NCBI GenBank assembly: GCA_040285825.1
Contig: JAUPSS010000006.1
Location: 930,001-994,000, forward strand
Direction of reading: 5' to 3'
Source of the DNA: Eukaryota sp. TZLM1-RC
Lineage: Eukaryota; Metamonada: BaSk clade
DNA length: 64,000 nucleotides
Shown here piece by piece: positions 9,550 to 19,790 of this stretch (within the stretch, counting starts at the first letter, position 1; each line of letters opens with the position of its first letter). A program made the translations under genes and the position numbers. The notes below the pieces were generated by a model, which saw only the letters and a program-made list of their open reading frames with translations, was not told the origin of the DNA and searched no databases.

Positions 9550-10813
9550 TATTTTTATTCACCAACAAATATGAAATACACAATTAAAACTCCACATCCT
9601 CAAAACCTGCCTCCCCTACATCAAAACAATTAATTGCTAAAGATTCAGAAAATTTCCCAAAAGAAGATAGTGAATCAAATTAGTTTTACCATTCCCTTAA
9701 AAATAGAAAATACAATCCTGTTTTGACAGTAAACACGATTGAAAATTCTTCCAGTTCTTTCCTTTACAACTACAACAAAATCCTCAAGGAAAGCCATAGC
9801 AGCCTTACCTAGAGATCCAAGCAAAGAAAAAACAAATGGACATAAATTATATTTGGCATGAGAATTTTCATTAACCGAGAAAATGGGTTTCGCATATTTA
9901 GCAATTTTATATTTTTCGCCTGCAAGAAGAGGATTATTTACATCCGAGTTAATGAGATGTTCGTTAGAAAAATTACAAGGGTCGATAGACATGGCGTCCA
10001 AAATAGTAAAACTACCATTTAAACCAGGAACAACTAGATCACCTCTAGTCAGACCCATAGAAGCTCTGTTGTAACGCATACTATCAATATTGGGATCATC
10101 TAGAATTAATTTTGATAACAGCGGTTCTAAAAAGGAATCTACTCTATATGATTTGCACATTACATAAATTTGGTCCCTGACGTTATTATGCACTTTGCTT
10201 CAAAACGTAATGAAATGTTTGCAGTTCAAAAGATGAGTAAACAAAAGAGGTTTACCACATTTACAAGTTAAATGATTGGGCAAATTGTTTGGCCACAGAA
10301 AACAACGAAAACGCATGTTTAGAAGCCATTCATTGTTTTTTTAACAAAAGTCCACAACTTGAGGGAACTTGAGTTACTAAAGCAGCAGCTGAACTATCAC
10401 AAATATCCTTTAAATAATTACCGAAAGCGGGATTTTTAGTTTTGGCCAAGCCAAGTCTTACTTCATAATCCAAGCCTTCATATAATTTAACCAGATGGTG
10501 CTGAAGCTTTTTCAAGCAAAAACGTAAATTTGGAAGTGATCGAGTGGGAATTTCTTGAACATTTTGAGGAAAACACTGAATCGAGATATCACTAGGCAAA
10601 TTTTCTAATTCAAATTGCAGTTGATTCAAGTAAAAATTTGATTCACCATTGATCAGATGAACATCAAAAGGGAACCTTTGGAAAAATTCAAAAACAAAAT
10701 TTTTACCACCTCCCAAAAATGCTGCTTTACACAGAATCGAAGATTTGGTGAATCCAATTCCACCTAAAACTGCTGAACAAAATACATGACTTCGAATTAA
10801 AGATTCATTTACT
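9550..10813 (-). mobile_element. Family B RLE retrotransposon, 3' half (B2), split by element F
   Basis: The minus-strand ORFs at 10330-10716 and 9675-10193 encode the post-RT region (LGGGKN-like block, EIPTRSLPNLRFCLKKLQ), the endonuclease (RGDLVVPGLNG...ILDAMSIDPC, KYKIAKYAKP) and the tail (LFSLLGSLGKAAMAFLEDF). Several frame breaks are present, including an altered zinc-knuckle/TFR block around 10200-10330. The upstream half continues at 14261-14577, after the 3.4-kb element F. The 3' end matches B1 and B3. Confidence 0.85.
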
Positions 10814-13800
10814 TTTTTTTAAAATTTAATTTTATTCTAAACCTATAAATCAACATCTAAAAAATCCATCTCTCCCAAAACAAAAACACTAGATGCAACT
10901 CTCTCATAGTGAGATCCAAGAGAAAGCAAACCATCAGAAACCATCTTCAACATCCCCCTTAAAAATAGAAAACACAATTCTATTTTGCCAAAACAATCTG
11001 TTGAAATTTCTGCCAGTTCTTCTCTTTACAATCATTTCAAAATCATCCAAAAAACGTAAAGCAGTTGGTGCAAGTGAACCAAAAAGGGAAAATACAAATG
11101 GATACAAATTGTATTTTGCATGCTGTAGACTGGCCAATTTGGACAAAGGTTCATTGTATTTTTTGAATTTAAAATTTTCAGCATTTGAAAGGGGATTATG
11201 AATTTCAGAATTAACAAGCCTTTCATTTGAGGCATTACAAGGATCAACAGACATTACATCCAATAAAATGAAGCTTCCATCTAATCCAGGTAATATGACA
11301 TCACCTCTATTATTCTTATGAAAATCATTTTCAGCATCAAACAGATTTGACAACAAAGGTTCCAAGAAGGATTCAATTCTATGAGATTTACACATACAAT
11401 ATAACTGGTCTCTTACAGCATCATGAACCTTGCTTCTAAAAGTAATAAAATGTTTACAATTTAACAAATGAGTAGTTGTAATTTCTCGAGAACATTTACA
11501 AATTAAATTATGAGGTAAATTATCAGGCCAGATAAAAGAACGAAATCTCATATTCAGAGTCCAAGCAGAATCGGATAAGAGAGTACCATAAACTTGTGGA
11601 ATTGTTGTTACTAAGACAGAAGAAGTACTGTCACACATATCTTGTAAAAGATTTGCAAAAGCGGGATTCTTTTTCTTGGCCAAGCCAAGTCTAACATCAA
11701 AATCCAAGCTTTCAAAAATCTTTGACAATTTTTGTTGAAGCTTTTTACAGCAAAACTGTAAACTAAATAGAGATCGGTTTGGAATTTCTTGAATTGATTG
11801 AGGAAAACATTTGGTCCAAATTTGTGGCGGTAATTTTTCAAGTTCACAAGATAACTCATACAAATAGGGACTACAATTGGGGACTAACAGATGAGAATCA
11901 TCAGGAAATCTACGAGAAAATTCATAAATAAAATTTTTGCCACCACCCAAGAATGCTGATTGACACAAAATTGAAGATTTAGTAAATCCAATACCCCCCA
12001 AATTTGCTGAAGAAAATAAATGGCTTTTCAACATTCCTGGTTCTACATCCAATAAATCAGCAAAAAATTCTGTTCTCAATGAATTAAAAGAACGACAAAA
12101 ATCTAATGCTATGGAAGGGGCACAGGATCTCAAAATGTGGGTTATTCTCCCAGTATAGCAAATTTTAAGCATAAAAAATTTAATATGCTTTTCTATATCT
12201 AAAGAAGAAATTGAATCAAGTTCAATTTTCATTTTTTCCAAAATAACTTGCAATTCATTCTGAATTTGAGGCACATTTCCTAACCAACAACCAAGGAACT
12301 TGAAAGCATCACTACTATAATTAGTAAAAGGGACAATAGAATCGTTTATCACAAGGTCTTGAGCAGAAGACCCAATCAGAAGACATTTGCTGGCATTAAG
12401 ATGAAGCCCAATATTTTCATATGAATCGGCAATTTCTTGAGCAACCAATTCTAGTAAATCAAATGAACCAATCAAGGATATATCATCCATATAAGCAACT
12501 ATTTTTATAGAAGGGTATTTTTGCTTAACGATATTTAAAGTTTTGTGAATAGCCAAACAAAACAATAATGGACCTAAAGGGTCACCTTGCTTCACACCAG
12601 AAGATGATTTAAGAGCAAATGAATTAAAAATTAAATCTGATTCTTTACCATAAAAATGGTAGAAAGAACTCGATAGCTCAGGAAAATCAGATTTAATAAC
12701 TTCAAAAATTGCTTCTCGCTTTACAGAATTAAAAGCATTTTTAAAGTCAAGATTAAAAATAAAATTATTTTCCTCTGCATTAAAAAAGGTATCAGAGGCA
12801 ATAGCAGCAACAGAAGCACCATCAATTGTTATGATTCCAAATTGATGAGGATTCGAAAATGTAGAGGCTTTGTCTTTGACACGATCGAAGACAATTGATG
12901 CCAGCAAACGAGAAAGAGATTCACCAACAGCAATTGGGCGTACTCCATCAGGTTTGATTCCGTTTCCAGGCTTTACTAAAGCAATCAGACGTGCTGCGAG
13001 CAATTCAAATGGAGGATTTATTTTCAAAACAATTAATTGTTGAAAATAGTGGGCTAGATCATCAGCAATTTCGGGAGCACTGGAACACGCTATTTTTAAG
13101 AGATCAAAAGAAATTCCAGATGGGCCTGCTGCTTTCCCCTTAGGTAATTTTTGAATAGCTTTAAAAACCTCAATTGCAGTAATAGGATTTTCAATCCAAA
13201 AAGGACACACTTCAGGCTTGCTGCACTTGAAATTTTCTTGAGGATGCAACTTTTGGAGTTTTTCAAGGGTATCAGAGTTTACATCAGCCAAAGAAGAGGA
13301 AAACAAAGACTGCTTTGCGGCACCATAACGACCACGTAAGCACAATTTTCGGCAAATTTTTGATTTTACAATTTTTCTATTTCCAAATTTTTTCTTAAAA
13401 CAATTTTTGTTTTTTCTAGCAAAATATTTCCAGAAGGATGAAATATTCCACTTATTATTTTTCAATTCAGAAGTAAAATTTCTCATTTCCATTGAGAAGA
13501 GGATTGTGCTGGTGGGACTTATTTCTACTGGGATCCGGATCGGGGGTCTTACGGTATCAACGGCTTTACAATTCGTACAAAACAGAAGTTTTCGACCATT
13601 TCGTGAATCTGCAACATCTTTTTTGCAAAATGGACAACAAAAATTACTGTTTTCAGAAGGGGAAGAAGAGGGAACACTAGAAGCATTTAACTGTTGATCG
13701 TCAGAAACATTATTTTCAGCACCTTTCACAACGGCAACAGCTGGAACAGAACATTTGAGAATTTGTTGAGCAGATTTTAATTCAAATTCTCTTTTTTGTT

Positions 13801-14247
13801 TCTCAGGGCACGTTCTCGAATTATGACCACTGATACCACAAATCGAACATTTTTTAGAACCTTTTAATGGCAGTGGTTTCATTTTTTCAGTTCTTTCAAT
13901 TTTGTCAATTTTTGAGTTAAAAGTAGAAATAGACTTTTGACTTTTTGCAGTTTCAGCTGGAGAAAACAAATTTCGAGAAACGGAGTTGTTAATAGAACGC
14001 GCAACAGAACGCAAGGAACGTAATGGTGGTTTTTCTGTGTTTTTTCTGGTACAATGATCAGTTTTTGAATGAAAATTTTTTTGAGATGAATTTCGAGCAT
14101 AGCTTGTATTGTGGGGAGAGTGGGGAAGTGGAATGGATGAGCTTGATCTGACTGGTAGAATCTTTGCTTGGGCGTTCCAATCAGTATCAGAGTCACTATC
14201 AGCCAAAGGCATCGTTTTGACAGAGAAACAGTACGACTTCATTTACG
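10814..14247 (-). mobile_element. Family F RLE non-LTR retrotransposon, near full length
   Basis: The element is inserted into B2. The duplicated target AGATTCATTTACT(T) lies at 10801-10813 and 14248-14260, and B2's reading frame resumes on the far side. The 3' end on the minus strand carries an A-rich run (T-run at 10814-10821 on the plus strand). Only 5 bp separate the TSD from the first ATG, so either the 5' UTR is minimal or a few bases were lost. It carries the single large ORF described below and is the best-preserved RLE element in the window. Confidence 0.9.
10934..14242 (-). CDS. RT with N-terminal zinc fingers and C-terminal restriction-like endonuclease (element F)
   Basis: A 1102-aa retrotransposon polyprotein that would nick target DNA and prime reverse transcription there. 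Order: CCHC knuckle C132-x2-C135-x4-H140-x4-C145; second zinc ribbon C203-x2-C206...C222-x2-C225; RT with KPDGVRPIAVGESL (430-443), NLDFKNAF with Asp499, GVKQGDPLGPLLF (549-561) and YMDD (584-587); thumb with DIEKHIKFF; knuckle C915-x-C917-x7-H925-x3-C929; RLE with R979-G-D981, D995 and K1025-x2-K1028-Y. The C-terminus appears frameshifted: a five-G run (complement 10954-10958) sends the frame to a stop at 10934. With one G fewer, the frame would continue for about 35 codons to a stop at 10843-10845, giving a tail like those of families B and E. Met11 (14212) is an alternative start. Confidence 0.88.
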   Translation of the reverse strand: MKSYCFSVKTMPLADSDSDTDWNAQAKILPVRSSSSIPLPHSPHNTSYARNSSQKNFHSKTDHCTRKNTEKPPLRSLRSVARSINNSVSRNLFSPAETAKSQKSISTFNSKIDKIERTEKMKPLPLKGSKKCSICGISGHNSRTCPEKQKREFELKSAQQILKCSVPAVAVVKGAENNVSDDQQLNASSVPSSSPSENSNFCCPFCKKDVADSRNGRKLLFCTNCKAVDTVRPPIRIPVEISPTSTILFSMEMRNFTSELKNNKWNISSFWKYFARKNKNCFKKKFGNRKIVKSKICRKLCLRGRYGAAKQSLFSSSLADVNSDTLEKLQKLHPQENFKCSKPEVCPFWIENPITAIEVFKAIQKLPKGKAAGPSGISFDLLKIACSSAPEIADDLAHYFQQLIVLKINPPFELLAARLIALVKPGNGIKPDGVRPIAVGESLSRLLASIVFDRVKDKASTFSNPHQFGIITIDGASVAAIASDTFFNAEENNFIFNLDFKNAFNSVKREAIFEVIKSDFPELSSSFYHFYGKESDLIFNSFALKSSSGVKQGDPLGPLLFCLAIHKTLNIVKQKYPSIKIVAYMDDISLIGSFDLLELVAQEIADSYENIGLHLNASKCLLIGSSAQDLVINDSIVPFTNYSSDAFKFLGCWLGNVPQIQNELQVILEKMKIELDSISSLDIEKHIKFFMLKICYTGRITHILRSCAPSIALDFCRSFNSLRTEFFADLLDVEPGMLKSHLFSSANLGGIGFTKSSILCQSAFLGGGKNFIYEFSRRFPDDSHLLVPNCSPYLYELSCELEKLPPQIWTKCFPQSIQEIPNRSLFSLQFCCKKLQQKLSKIFESLDFDVRLGLAKKKNPAFANLLQDMCDSTSSVLVTTIPQVYGTLLSDSAWTLNMRFRSFIWPDNLPHNLICKCSREITTTHLLNCKHFITFRSKVHDAVRDQLYCMCKSHRIESFLEPLLSNLFDAENDFHKNNRGDVILPGLDGSFILLDVMSVDPCNASNERLVNSEIHNPLSNAENFKFKKYNEPLSKLASLQHAKYNLYPFVFSLFGSLAPTALRFLDDFEMIVKRRTGRNFNRLFWQNRIVFSIFKGDVEDGF

Positions 14248-14260
14248 AGATTCATTTACT

Positions 14261-14577
14261 TCTAATAAAGAAGAAAAAAATTTGACTCGAAGTTTGTTAA
14301 AAGATCTGCAAAAATTGAAAAGATACCGATGGGGGTGTTGACCTTAAAATATGAGTGAATTTTCCAGAATCACAATTTTTTACAATAAAAAATTTGATGT
14401 GTTTCTCAATGTCACATTCAGCAATAAAACTAAGATCCTTGTCAAACTTCTCCAATAAATTGTTTAACTGGGAATAAATTTCCCAATTTTTGCTGATCAA
14501 GTTGAAAATGTATTTCATCTTATATAATGCCGGTTTTACCAAAAAAGAGAACATATCTTCTGACACTTCATTTACTA
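14261..14577 (-). mobile_element. Family B2 5' portion beyond the F insertion
   Basis: The minus-strand ORF 14297-14566 encodes the RT thumb (AECDIEKHIKFFIVKN...FTHILRSTPPSVSF), homologous to residues about 680-720 of element F. It lines up with the block that resumes at 10800 (SHVFCSAVLGGIGFTKSSIL), confirming that B2 was one element before F inserted. It is 5' truncated near 14577 and carries a frame break. Confidence 0.8.
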
Positions 14578-14662
14578 ATTTTCCAAAATTAAAAATTAAA
14601 ATTAAATTAAATAAAATGAAATAAAATTAATTAAAATTAAAATTAATTAAAATTAGAATGTT
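14578..14662. repeat. AATTAAA-type low-complexity tract
   Basis: About 80 bp of irregular AATTAAAATTAAATAAAAT repeats at the truncated 5' edge of B2. It is a simple microsatellite-like tract. Confidence 0.8.
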
Positions 14663-14799
14663 GTGGGAATCAAATATGAGTGAATGTATTGAACAGATTG
14701 ATATCAAATTTGAGGGAATTGAATAAAAATTCTGCATGTTCTGTCATAAAAAATCAAAAATTTTGGCCATGCGTATTCGTATGGAGGTCTTGGGAAAAT

Positions 14800-15035
14800 T
14801 TCAATGATTTTATTGAAAATTTGAAAATTTTGTAGAAGAAGGAAGAATAAGCGTTTTGATCGTCGCTTGTGGCTAAATCGTATTGTTTTTACTATTTTCA
14901 AATCAATTCCTAAAATGATTACGAAAGCTTTGGTCTGTCAGTGCACGTTACGAAAACATTGCTGTTGTATTCCTTGATGGTGTGGAAGGCTTTTCTGGAG
15001 ATTTTGATTTTTACGCTATATTTTTTTAGAATTTT
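14800..15035 (+). mobile_element. Family G RLE retrotransposon tail, degenerate
   Basis: The plus-strand frame around 14848 reads KRFDRRLWLNRIVFTIFKSI and PKMITKAL, the C-terminal block of RLE elements (compare NRIAFCIFKSIPTMISKAL at 59730). It then shifts frame to SARYENIAVVFLDGVEGF and a stop near 15030. The tail differs from families A to F. It is a decayed fragment. Confidence 0.6.
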
Positions 15036-15344
15036 TTTGAATTATAATAAAAAGACTTAATTCATGGACAATTTGTGAAAAGTCCCAATAAATCAGAGGA
15101 CAGCTAGGAACACTAATACAAAATCAAAATGCTGCAATAAGAAGAAAAACAACAGATAATTTCAAATAGCAAAGTTTTTCACGGTTCAAAGCTTCTGTTC
15201 AACAAATAGAATAGGTGACTTTTAACTATTTCCATAATCTTTGAAGTGATTGCAAGTGGCAACTTCAGAACGTTTCTAAGAACATTTATTATTTCGTCCT
15301 CAAACCTTTGACTTGCTTCGCGGATATTTTAATGGTGGAGAATG
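15036..15344. other. Intergenic stretch, nothing recognised
   Basis: AT-rich sequence between two retrotransposon fragments, without a convincing ORF. Confidence 0.35.
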
Positions 15345-15480
15345 AACCGATCGATAACAGAATTTCTTCAACAGTCTGGGAAAAAACAGTGAATCCAGAC
15401 ATCACAAATCATGCAATTCAAATTGAAGTTGATTTAAGAAAATATTTGATTCACTATGAATCAGTCTGATGGAACAACTG
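15345..15480 (-). mobile_element. Degenerate family B fragment (B5)
   Basis: Nucleotide similarity with 10540-10665 of B2 (the stretch encoding the EIPTRS...CFPQNVQ region on the minus strand) is visible across about 130 bp, despite many substitutions. It lies just downstream of the LRR gene's 3' end. Confidence 0.55.
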
Positions 15481-15602
15481 TGTGCTATGAGGTTGGAAGT
15501 TCATTTTTGAGAGATTTTTCTGCATGTGTTGTGTTGAAAATGGATCATCTTCGTGTATCGTTTTACAGGATAAATTTGAAAAAAATGGTTGAGATATGTT
15601 TA

Positions 15603-16805
15603 TTAATAATAAATTTTAAGAGATGGACGATTTGATACCATTTGTTGAAGTGTTGTTTCGACTGAACGTCCCATTTTGTTGCCCCGAAGATTTAATTCAG
15701 AAAGAGCAGAATTCAATTCCAAAGCTCGGCATAGTGCATATCCGCCTTCGGGACCAATTTTGTTACAGGCAAGAACCAATTCAGAAACAGTGGAGTTAGA
15801 TTCCAGAGCACGGGCAATTGCACTGGCGCCTTCGGGACCCATTGTGTTGCCACCAAGATTCAAACGAGTTAGAGAGGAATTCAATTCCAAAGCTCGGCAT
15901 AGCGCATATGCGCCTTCGGGGCCAATTCTGTTGGATGCAAGAACCAATTCAGAAACAGTGGAGTTCGATTCCAGAGCTTGGGCAAGTGCACTGGCGCCTT
16001 TAGAACCAATGTTGTTGGAGGCAAGAACCAATTTAGAAAGTCTGGAATTGGATTTCAGAACCCGGGCAAGTGCACTAGCACCTTCATCGCCAATATTATT
16101 ACAGTAAAGAAACAGAGTAGAAAGAGTGGAATTCGAAACAGCTGAAACAATTATACTGGCACCCTCGGGGCCAATCTTGTTGCCTCCGAGAATCAGCTGG
16201 GAAAGGGTGGAATTCGATTCTAGAACTCGAGCAAGTGCGCTTGCACCATCGAGACCAATTTTGTTCATGCTGAGATTCAATTGAGAAACAGTAGAATTAG
16301 ATGCCAAAGCTCGACCAAGTGCACTAATGCCTTCATCACCAATGTTGTTGTCGGAAATAGTGATTACAGAAAGAGTGGAATTAGATTCCAGAGCTCGGGC
16401 AAGTGCAATAGCGCCTTCGTCACCAACGTTGTTGCTGCCAAGATTCAATTCAAAAAGAGTGGAATTAGACTCCAAGGCTCGGGCAAGTGCAGCAGCGCCT
16501 TCATCACCAATGTTGTTACTATCAAGATGCAATACAGAAAGTGTGGAATTAAAATCCAATGCTCGGGCAAGAGCAATAGCGCCTTTATCACCAATGTTGT
16601 TACCATCAAGTTGCAATACAGAAAGTGTAGAACTTAACTTAAGAGCTCTGGCAAGTGCAATAGCGCCTTCAGACCCAATGTTACTGTATGCATTAGGCCT
16701 ACCACCAAGATCCAATTTACTAACATTGCCATCGACAATGTCCTCGACAGCCTTCATAAAAACATCTTTCATGTTGTCCCAGCAACTATCTGGATGATTG
16801 TCCAT
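15603..16805 (-). CDS. LRR protein with 13 ribonuclease-inhibitor-type repeats (NLRC3-like)
   Basis: A 400-aa protein from the first ATG (16805). It is almost entirely leucine-rich repeats of the RI class, 28 residues each (84 bp), with the pattern STLSxLxLxxNNIGDEGAxALARALESN. I count 13 repeats; the seventh is one residue short and the last is degenerate, ending PSLKIYY. A 50-residue leader contains an acidic helix (MKDVFMKAVEDIVDGNV). No NACHT, kinase or membrane segment is present, so it is a free-standing LRR horseshoe, likely a protein-binding scaffold. Repeats 10 and 12 are nearly identical (VSELVLA-N-IGPEG-YALCRALELN), pointing to recent internal duplication or gene conversion. The ligand is unknown. 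Antisense ORFs here are shadows of the repeats. Confidence 0.88.
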   Translation of the reverse strand: MDNHPDSCWDNMKDVFMKAVEDIVDGNVSKLDLGGRPNAYSNIGSEGAIALARALKLSSTLSVLQLDGNNIGDKGAIALARALDFNSTLSVLHLDSNNIGDEGAAALARALESNSTLFELNLGSNNVGDEGAIALARALESNSTLSVITISDNNIGDEGISALGRALASNSTVSQLNLSMNKIGLDGASALARVLESNSTLSQLILGGNKIGPEGASIIVSAVSNSTLSTLFLYCNNIGDEGASALARVLKSNSRLSKLVLASNNIGSKGASALAQALESNSTVSELVLASNRIGPEGAYALCRALELNSSLTRLNLGGNTMGPEGASAIARALESNSTVSELVLACNKIGPEGGYALCRALELNSALSELNLRGNKMGRSVETTLQQMVSNRPSLKIYY

Positions 16806-17469
16806 TGGAGGAATTCGTTTGCATGTGGTGTATTCCACTAAACAATTGAATTCAATTCCCACTCCTCCCAATATCGCTTTCCCACACTACCATTTTTGAT
16901 CCATTTCGTGCACTTTCCTCATACTTTAGGTACCAGTGGAAATGATAAGAATGGGGATTCACACAAGATCTGTTCTCATCTGAGGTAATCAGTCATAACG
17001 CTATCTTATTCCTATAAGTGTTTTCATTGTTTGTTTAGTTGAGATTGACGCCTTGCTACGTCTTTGTTCAACCTCGCCTGTGCAATGAATGACATTTTGC
17101 CATATTTCCAAGCTCTTTCAAACTCTATGCTTTACATTCTCATCATACTCCCTTGTTTGTGACATTCTTGTTCTCAACTTTTGTTTTGTTTTTCATATTG
17201 TTTGTTTTGTGTTTATGTTTATATCCAAACTGACAGTTGTGGTTTCCTTCTTTTTTGGAATATTTGACTTTGATAACCATTAATTTTTAGTTCAAGTAAA
17301 ATATTTGCCATTTTTGAAGGTGTCGTCTCCTTATTGTCTTCTGCTACATTATCTTTTGGTCTTTTTTGTGAAGGAAAAACTAGTCATTTTTATAGTTGAT
17401 TTGCGATATGAAGATTTAGAATTTTGCTTTTGTTGTTTAGTTTCTCGTTGAAATAAATTGATATATAAT
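16806..17469. other. 5' flank of the LRR gene, nothing else recognised
   Basis: T-rich intergenic DNA without recognised features. It presumably contains the promoter of the minus-strand LRR gene. Confidence 0.35.
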
Positions 17470-18600
17470 TTATTATTTGTTTTCTACGAAGAAATAAAAC
17501 AAAAAACTCACTTTTATTCAACAACGAATATGAAAACATAAAATACACAATTAAAACTCCACGTCCTCAAAACCTGCCTCCCCTACATCAAAACAATTTA
17601 TTTCCAAAGATTCAGAAAATTTCCCAAAAGAAGACAGGGAATCAGAAATCAGTTTTACCATTCCCTTAAAAACAGAAAATACAACCCTGTTTTGCCAGTG
17701 AACACGATTGAAAATTCTTCCAGTTCTTTCCTTTACAAAAACAACAAAATCTTCAAGGAAAGCCATAGCAGCCTTACCCAAAGAACCAAGCAAAAAAATA
17801 CAAAGAGACATAAATTTTATTTATGGAAACAAAACAAACTAAAACACATAAGAAACAACATTTTCCACTCCAACTCTTGATGAATCCTTATACAGCTTGG
17901 GCATCATTAAACTCAAGTATTTGGGAACACTTCTGTACGAAGCGAAAATGATACTATTCTTTCATAAATTCCCTGCAAAATTCTTACCACTTGAACCACA
18001 TAAATTACCAAAATCATTGACAAAATTCAAGAAAGACTGTCTAATGTTGCCAAAAATCGAAAAGGCAAAAGGAACAAACGAAAACATCGAGTAAAGAATC
18101 TCATTTAAATCATTGAATATCTGAGTATATTTATCTCTTTACGATCCTCAGCCTTGTTTAAATGACCATTAGCACTAAGTAAAACATCATCACGATAAAT
18201 AAAAGCAAAAGGATCAACTGTAGTAAAATCAACAACAACTTGAGAGGAATCCACAAAAGGAGCAATTAAATCACCTCGACGTGAATTAAACAGATTATTA
18301 AAGCTATAATGCTTCAACAACGGTTCTAATTTGCAACTGAAATTGTAACACTTGAACATCTCATATGTCACATCATGAACGGCATTATAAAGAACTGACC
18401 TATATTGAAGGAATTTCATACAACTAACAATATGAAGGAAATTGACAGTAGGTTTTTCGTTACAAATACAAACAGAATTATCCAGAAGACCACTTGAATA
18501 CAGCCCCAATCTCAACAGCATTTTGTGTTTTCAAGCTTCATTTGTTCAGTGAAGACCAAATAGCCTTGGTTGCTGAGATATTAATCTAGTGCAATAATTG
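17470..18600 (-). mobile_element. Family C RLE retrotransposon (C3), interrupted by B3
   Basis: On the minus strand, 18105-18521 encodes the knuckle (CICNEKPTVNFLHIVSCMKF), the RLE (SRRGDLIAPFVDSSQVVVDF) and the family C linker; 17820-18100 gives the tail and 3' UTR; similarity upstream reaches about 18600 (TRLISQQPRLFGLH). The final 3' UTR block (TTCTACGAAGAA... at 17470-17512) is separated from the rest by the B3 insertion. Frame breaks occur near 18110 and 18525. Compare the cleaner copies at 28925-31296. Confidence 0.8.
17513..17815 (-). mobile_element. Family B retrotransposon 3' fragment (B3), nested in C3
   Basis: The minus-strand ORF at 17551-17811 encodes the last 86 residues of family B (LGSLGKAAMAFLEDF...NRVVFSVFKGM...FEDVEF-stop) plus a short 3' UTR. 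It sits inside the 3' UTR of C3, since family C tail sequence lies on both sides. I could not fix an exact TSD. Confidence 0.8.
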
Positions 18601-19137
18601 AAATGTAAATTGTGTTTTGATGATCTCAAATTTTCCCTATTGAATTGTTTATAGAAACACCTTATTCTAACTCCCTCGAAAGACTTTAGATAGATCATAA
18701 TTGTTGACTTCATATGAATACGATCCTGGTGACTTAAATCTTGATGTTTGTTCACCTACTGTGAGAGTATTGTTGATGATGATGTATCCCTGATAGATTT
18801 ACGTGGTGTTTTGAACGATGGCGGTGATATTCCTGACCAGATACCCATTACGAAAATTCCTCACGGTTCAAGAGACGTCGGCCCAAATGTTGATAATTGC
18901 TGCCACATCCATTATTAAAACATCAGTTCAGAGGTTAACATTAGGTCAATTGTCCTTGAAATAGAATCGTAAGCTGTTTTTATTATTTAAATTAGCGTCA
19001 TGTTTATCAAAAAAAACATGACCAAAAGAGTTGAAACATGTTCACCTATTTGAGTAATTCTATCTGAAAAAAGAACTAAAACAAAGAAAATTTCTCCAAA
19101 ATAAGAAAAGTATTTCACCCAACTTAAAAATATTTGA
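18601..19137. other. Spacer with one short coding-like stretch
   Basis: The plus-strand frame at about 18737-18919 (DDDVSLIDLRGVLNDGG..PDQIP) looks coding-like but matches nothing I know and has no start. The rest is AT-rich. It may be a fragment of a broken gene. Confidence 0.3.
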
Positions 19138-19790
19138 TAGAGCTGTCCAAATTCCGATTCGGTTCAGTTTGGTTCAGTCATCAGTCCACGAAATGCTTGA
19201 ACCAGGACTGGTCTGGTTTCTTTCCTTATCGAACTTGTACTTAGACCGGTTCGCACCAGTTCGGACCGATGCTGTAACAACTTCTATACATAAATGTTTT
19301 TTGATCACAATATCTATTAATCAAAACCACATGCTACTGCTGTGATCCATGCTTTGTTTAATGACATCATTGTAACTCAAGAATTTCTTTCACTACATCA
19401 GTGTTGTTGAAATAACTCATCAACGACTTGAGACCGACTGATGCAGAAACACTGTCATCACTTAAAGAAGTCCTCTGCTCGGTAATTGAGCTTCCTGTTG
19501 AGGAGAACATTTGTTCTGATGGAACAGATGTAGCTTGTATGAGACATAGACTTGGAAAATTCATTGTAAGCAGAGGTGTTTTGAACAGTCGAAACCAACT
19601 CAGTGGTCATACGATTGCCAGGTCATTGGACTTGACAGTGATCACCATCCTGACTTTAGGATTTTCTGAATCACGTGTTCTTCAACATTGCCTGCAGCAA
19701 CGCAGGAGTGAAATTCATCAATTGATGGTAAACTGGAATGTCAAAATTGGAGGTGCTTCATACTGGCTTTAACAACCATACCAGTTCACA
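19138..19790 (-). mobile_element. hAT DNA transposon remnant (3' end)
   Basis: The left edge TAGAGCTGTCCAAA at 19138, followed by GGTTCAGTTTGGTTCAG and clusters of GGTTCG/CCAGTTCGGACC, resembles a hAT terminal inverted repeat with GGTTC-type subterminal repeats. The transposase C-terminus (see next entry) lies about 230 bp inside. The other end was not found; the remnant abuts a Ty3/gypsy fragment near 19790. Confidence 0.65.
19367..19600 (-). pseudogene. hAT transposase C-terminal dimerisation domain
   Basis: The minus-strand frame reads FPSLCLIQATSVPSEQMFSS, then TGSSITEQRTSLSDDSV, the hallmark hAT dimerisation motif (ATSVPSER-FS-G-I-T-RT-L). Upstream, the frame soon meets stops, so only the domain end survives. 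The family is recognised with good confidence; the copy is dead. Confidence 0.8.

Noticed and set aside
10934-14242. Site-specific R2 insertion in rDNA
   Set aside because: No rRNA sequence flanks the elements; the flanks are other transposons and each TSD differs.
15676-16797. Plus-strand ORFs opposite the LRR gene
   Set aside because: They are antisense shadows created by the 84-bp repeat period.
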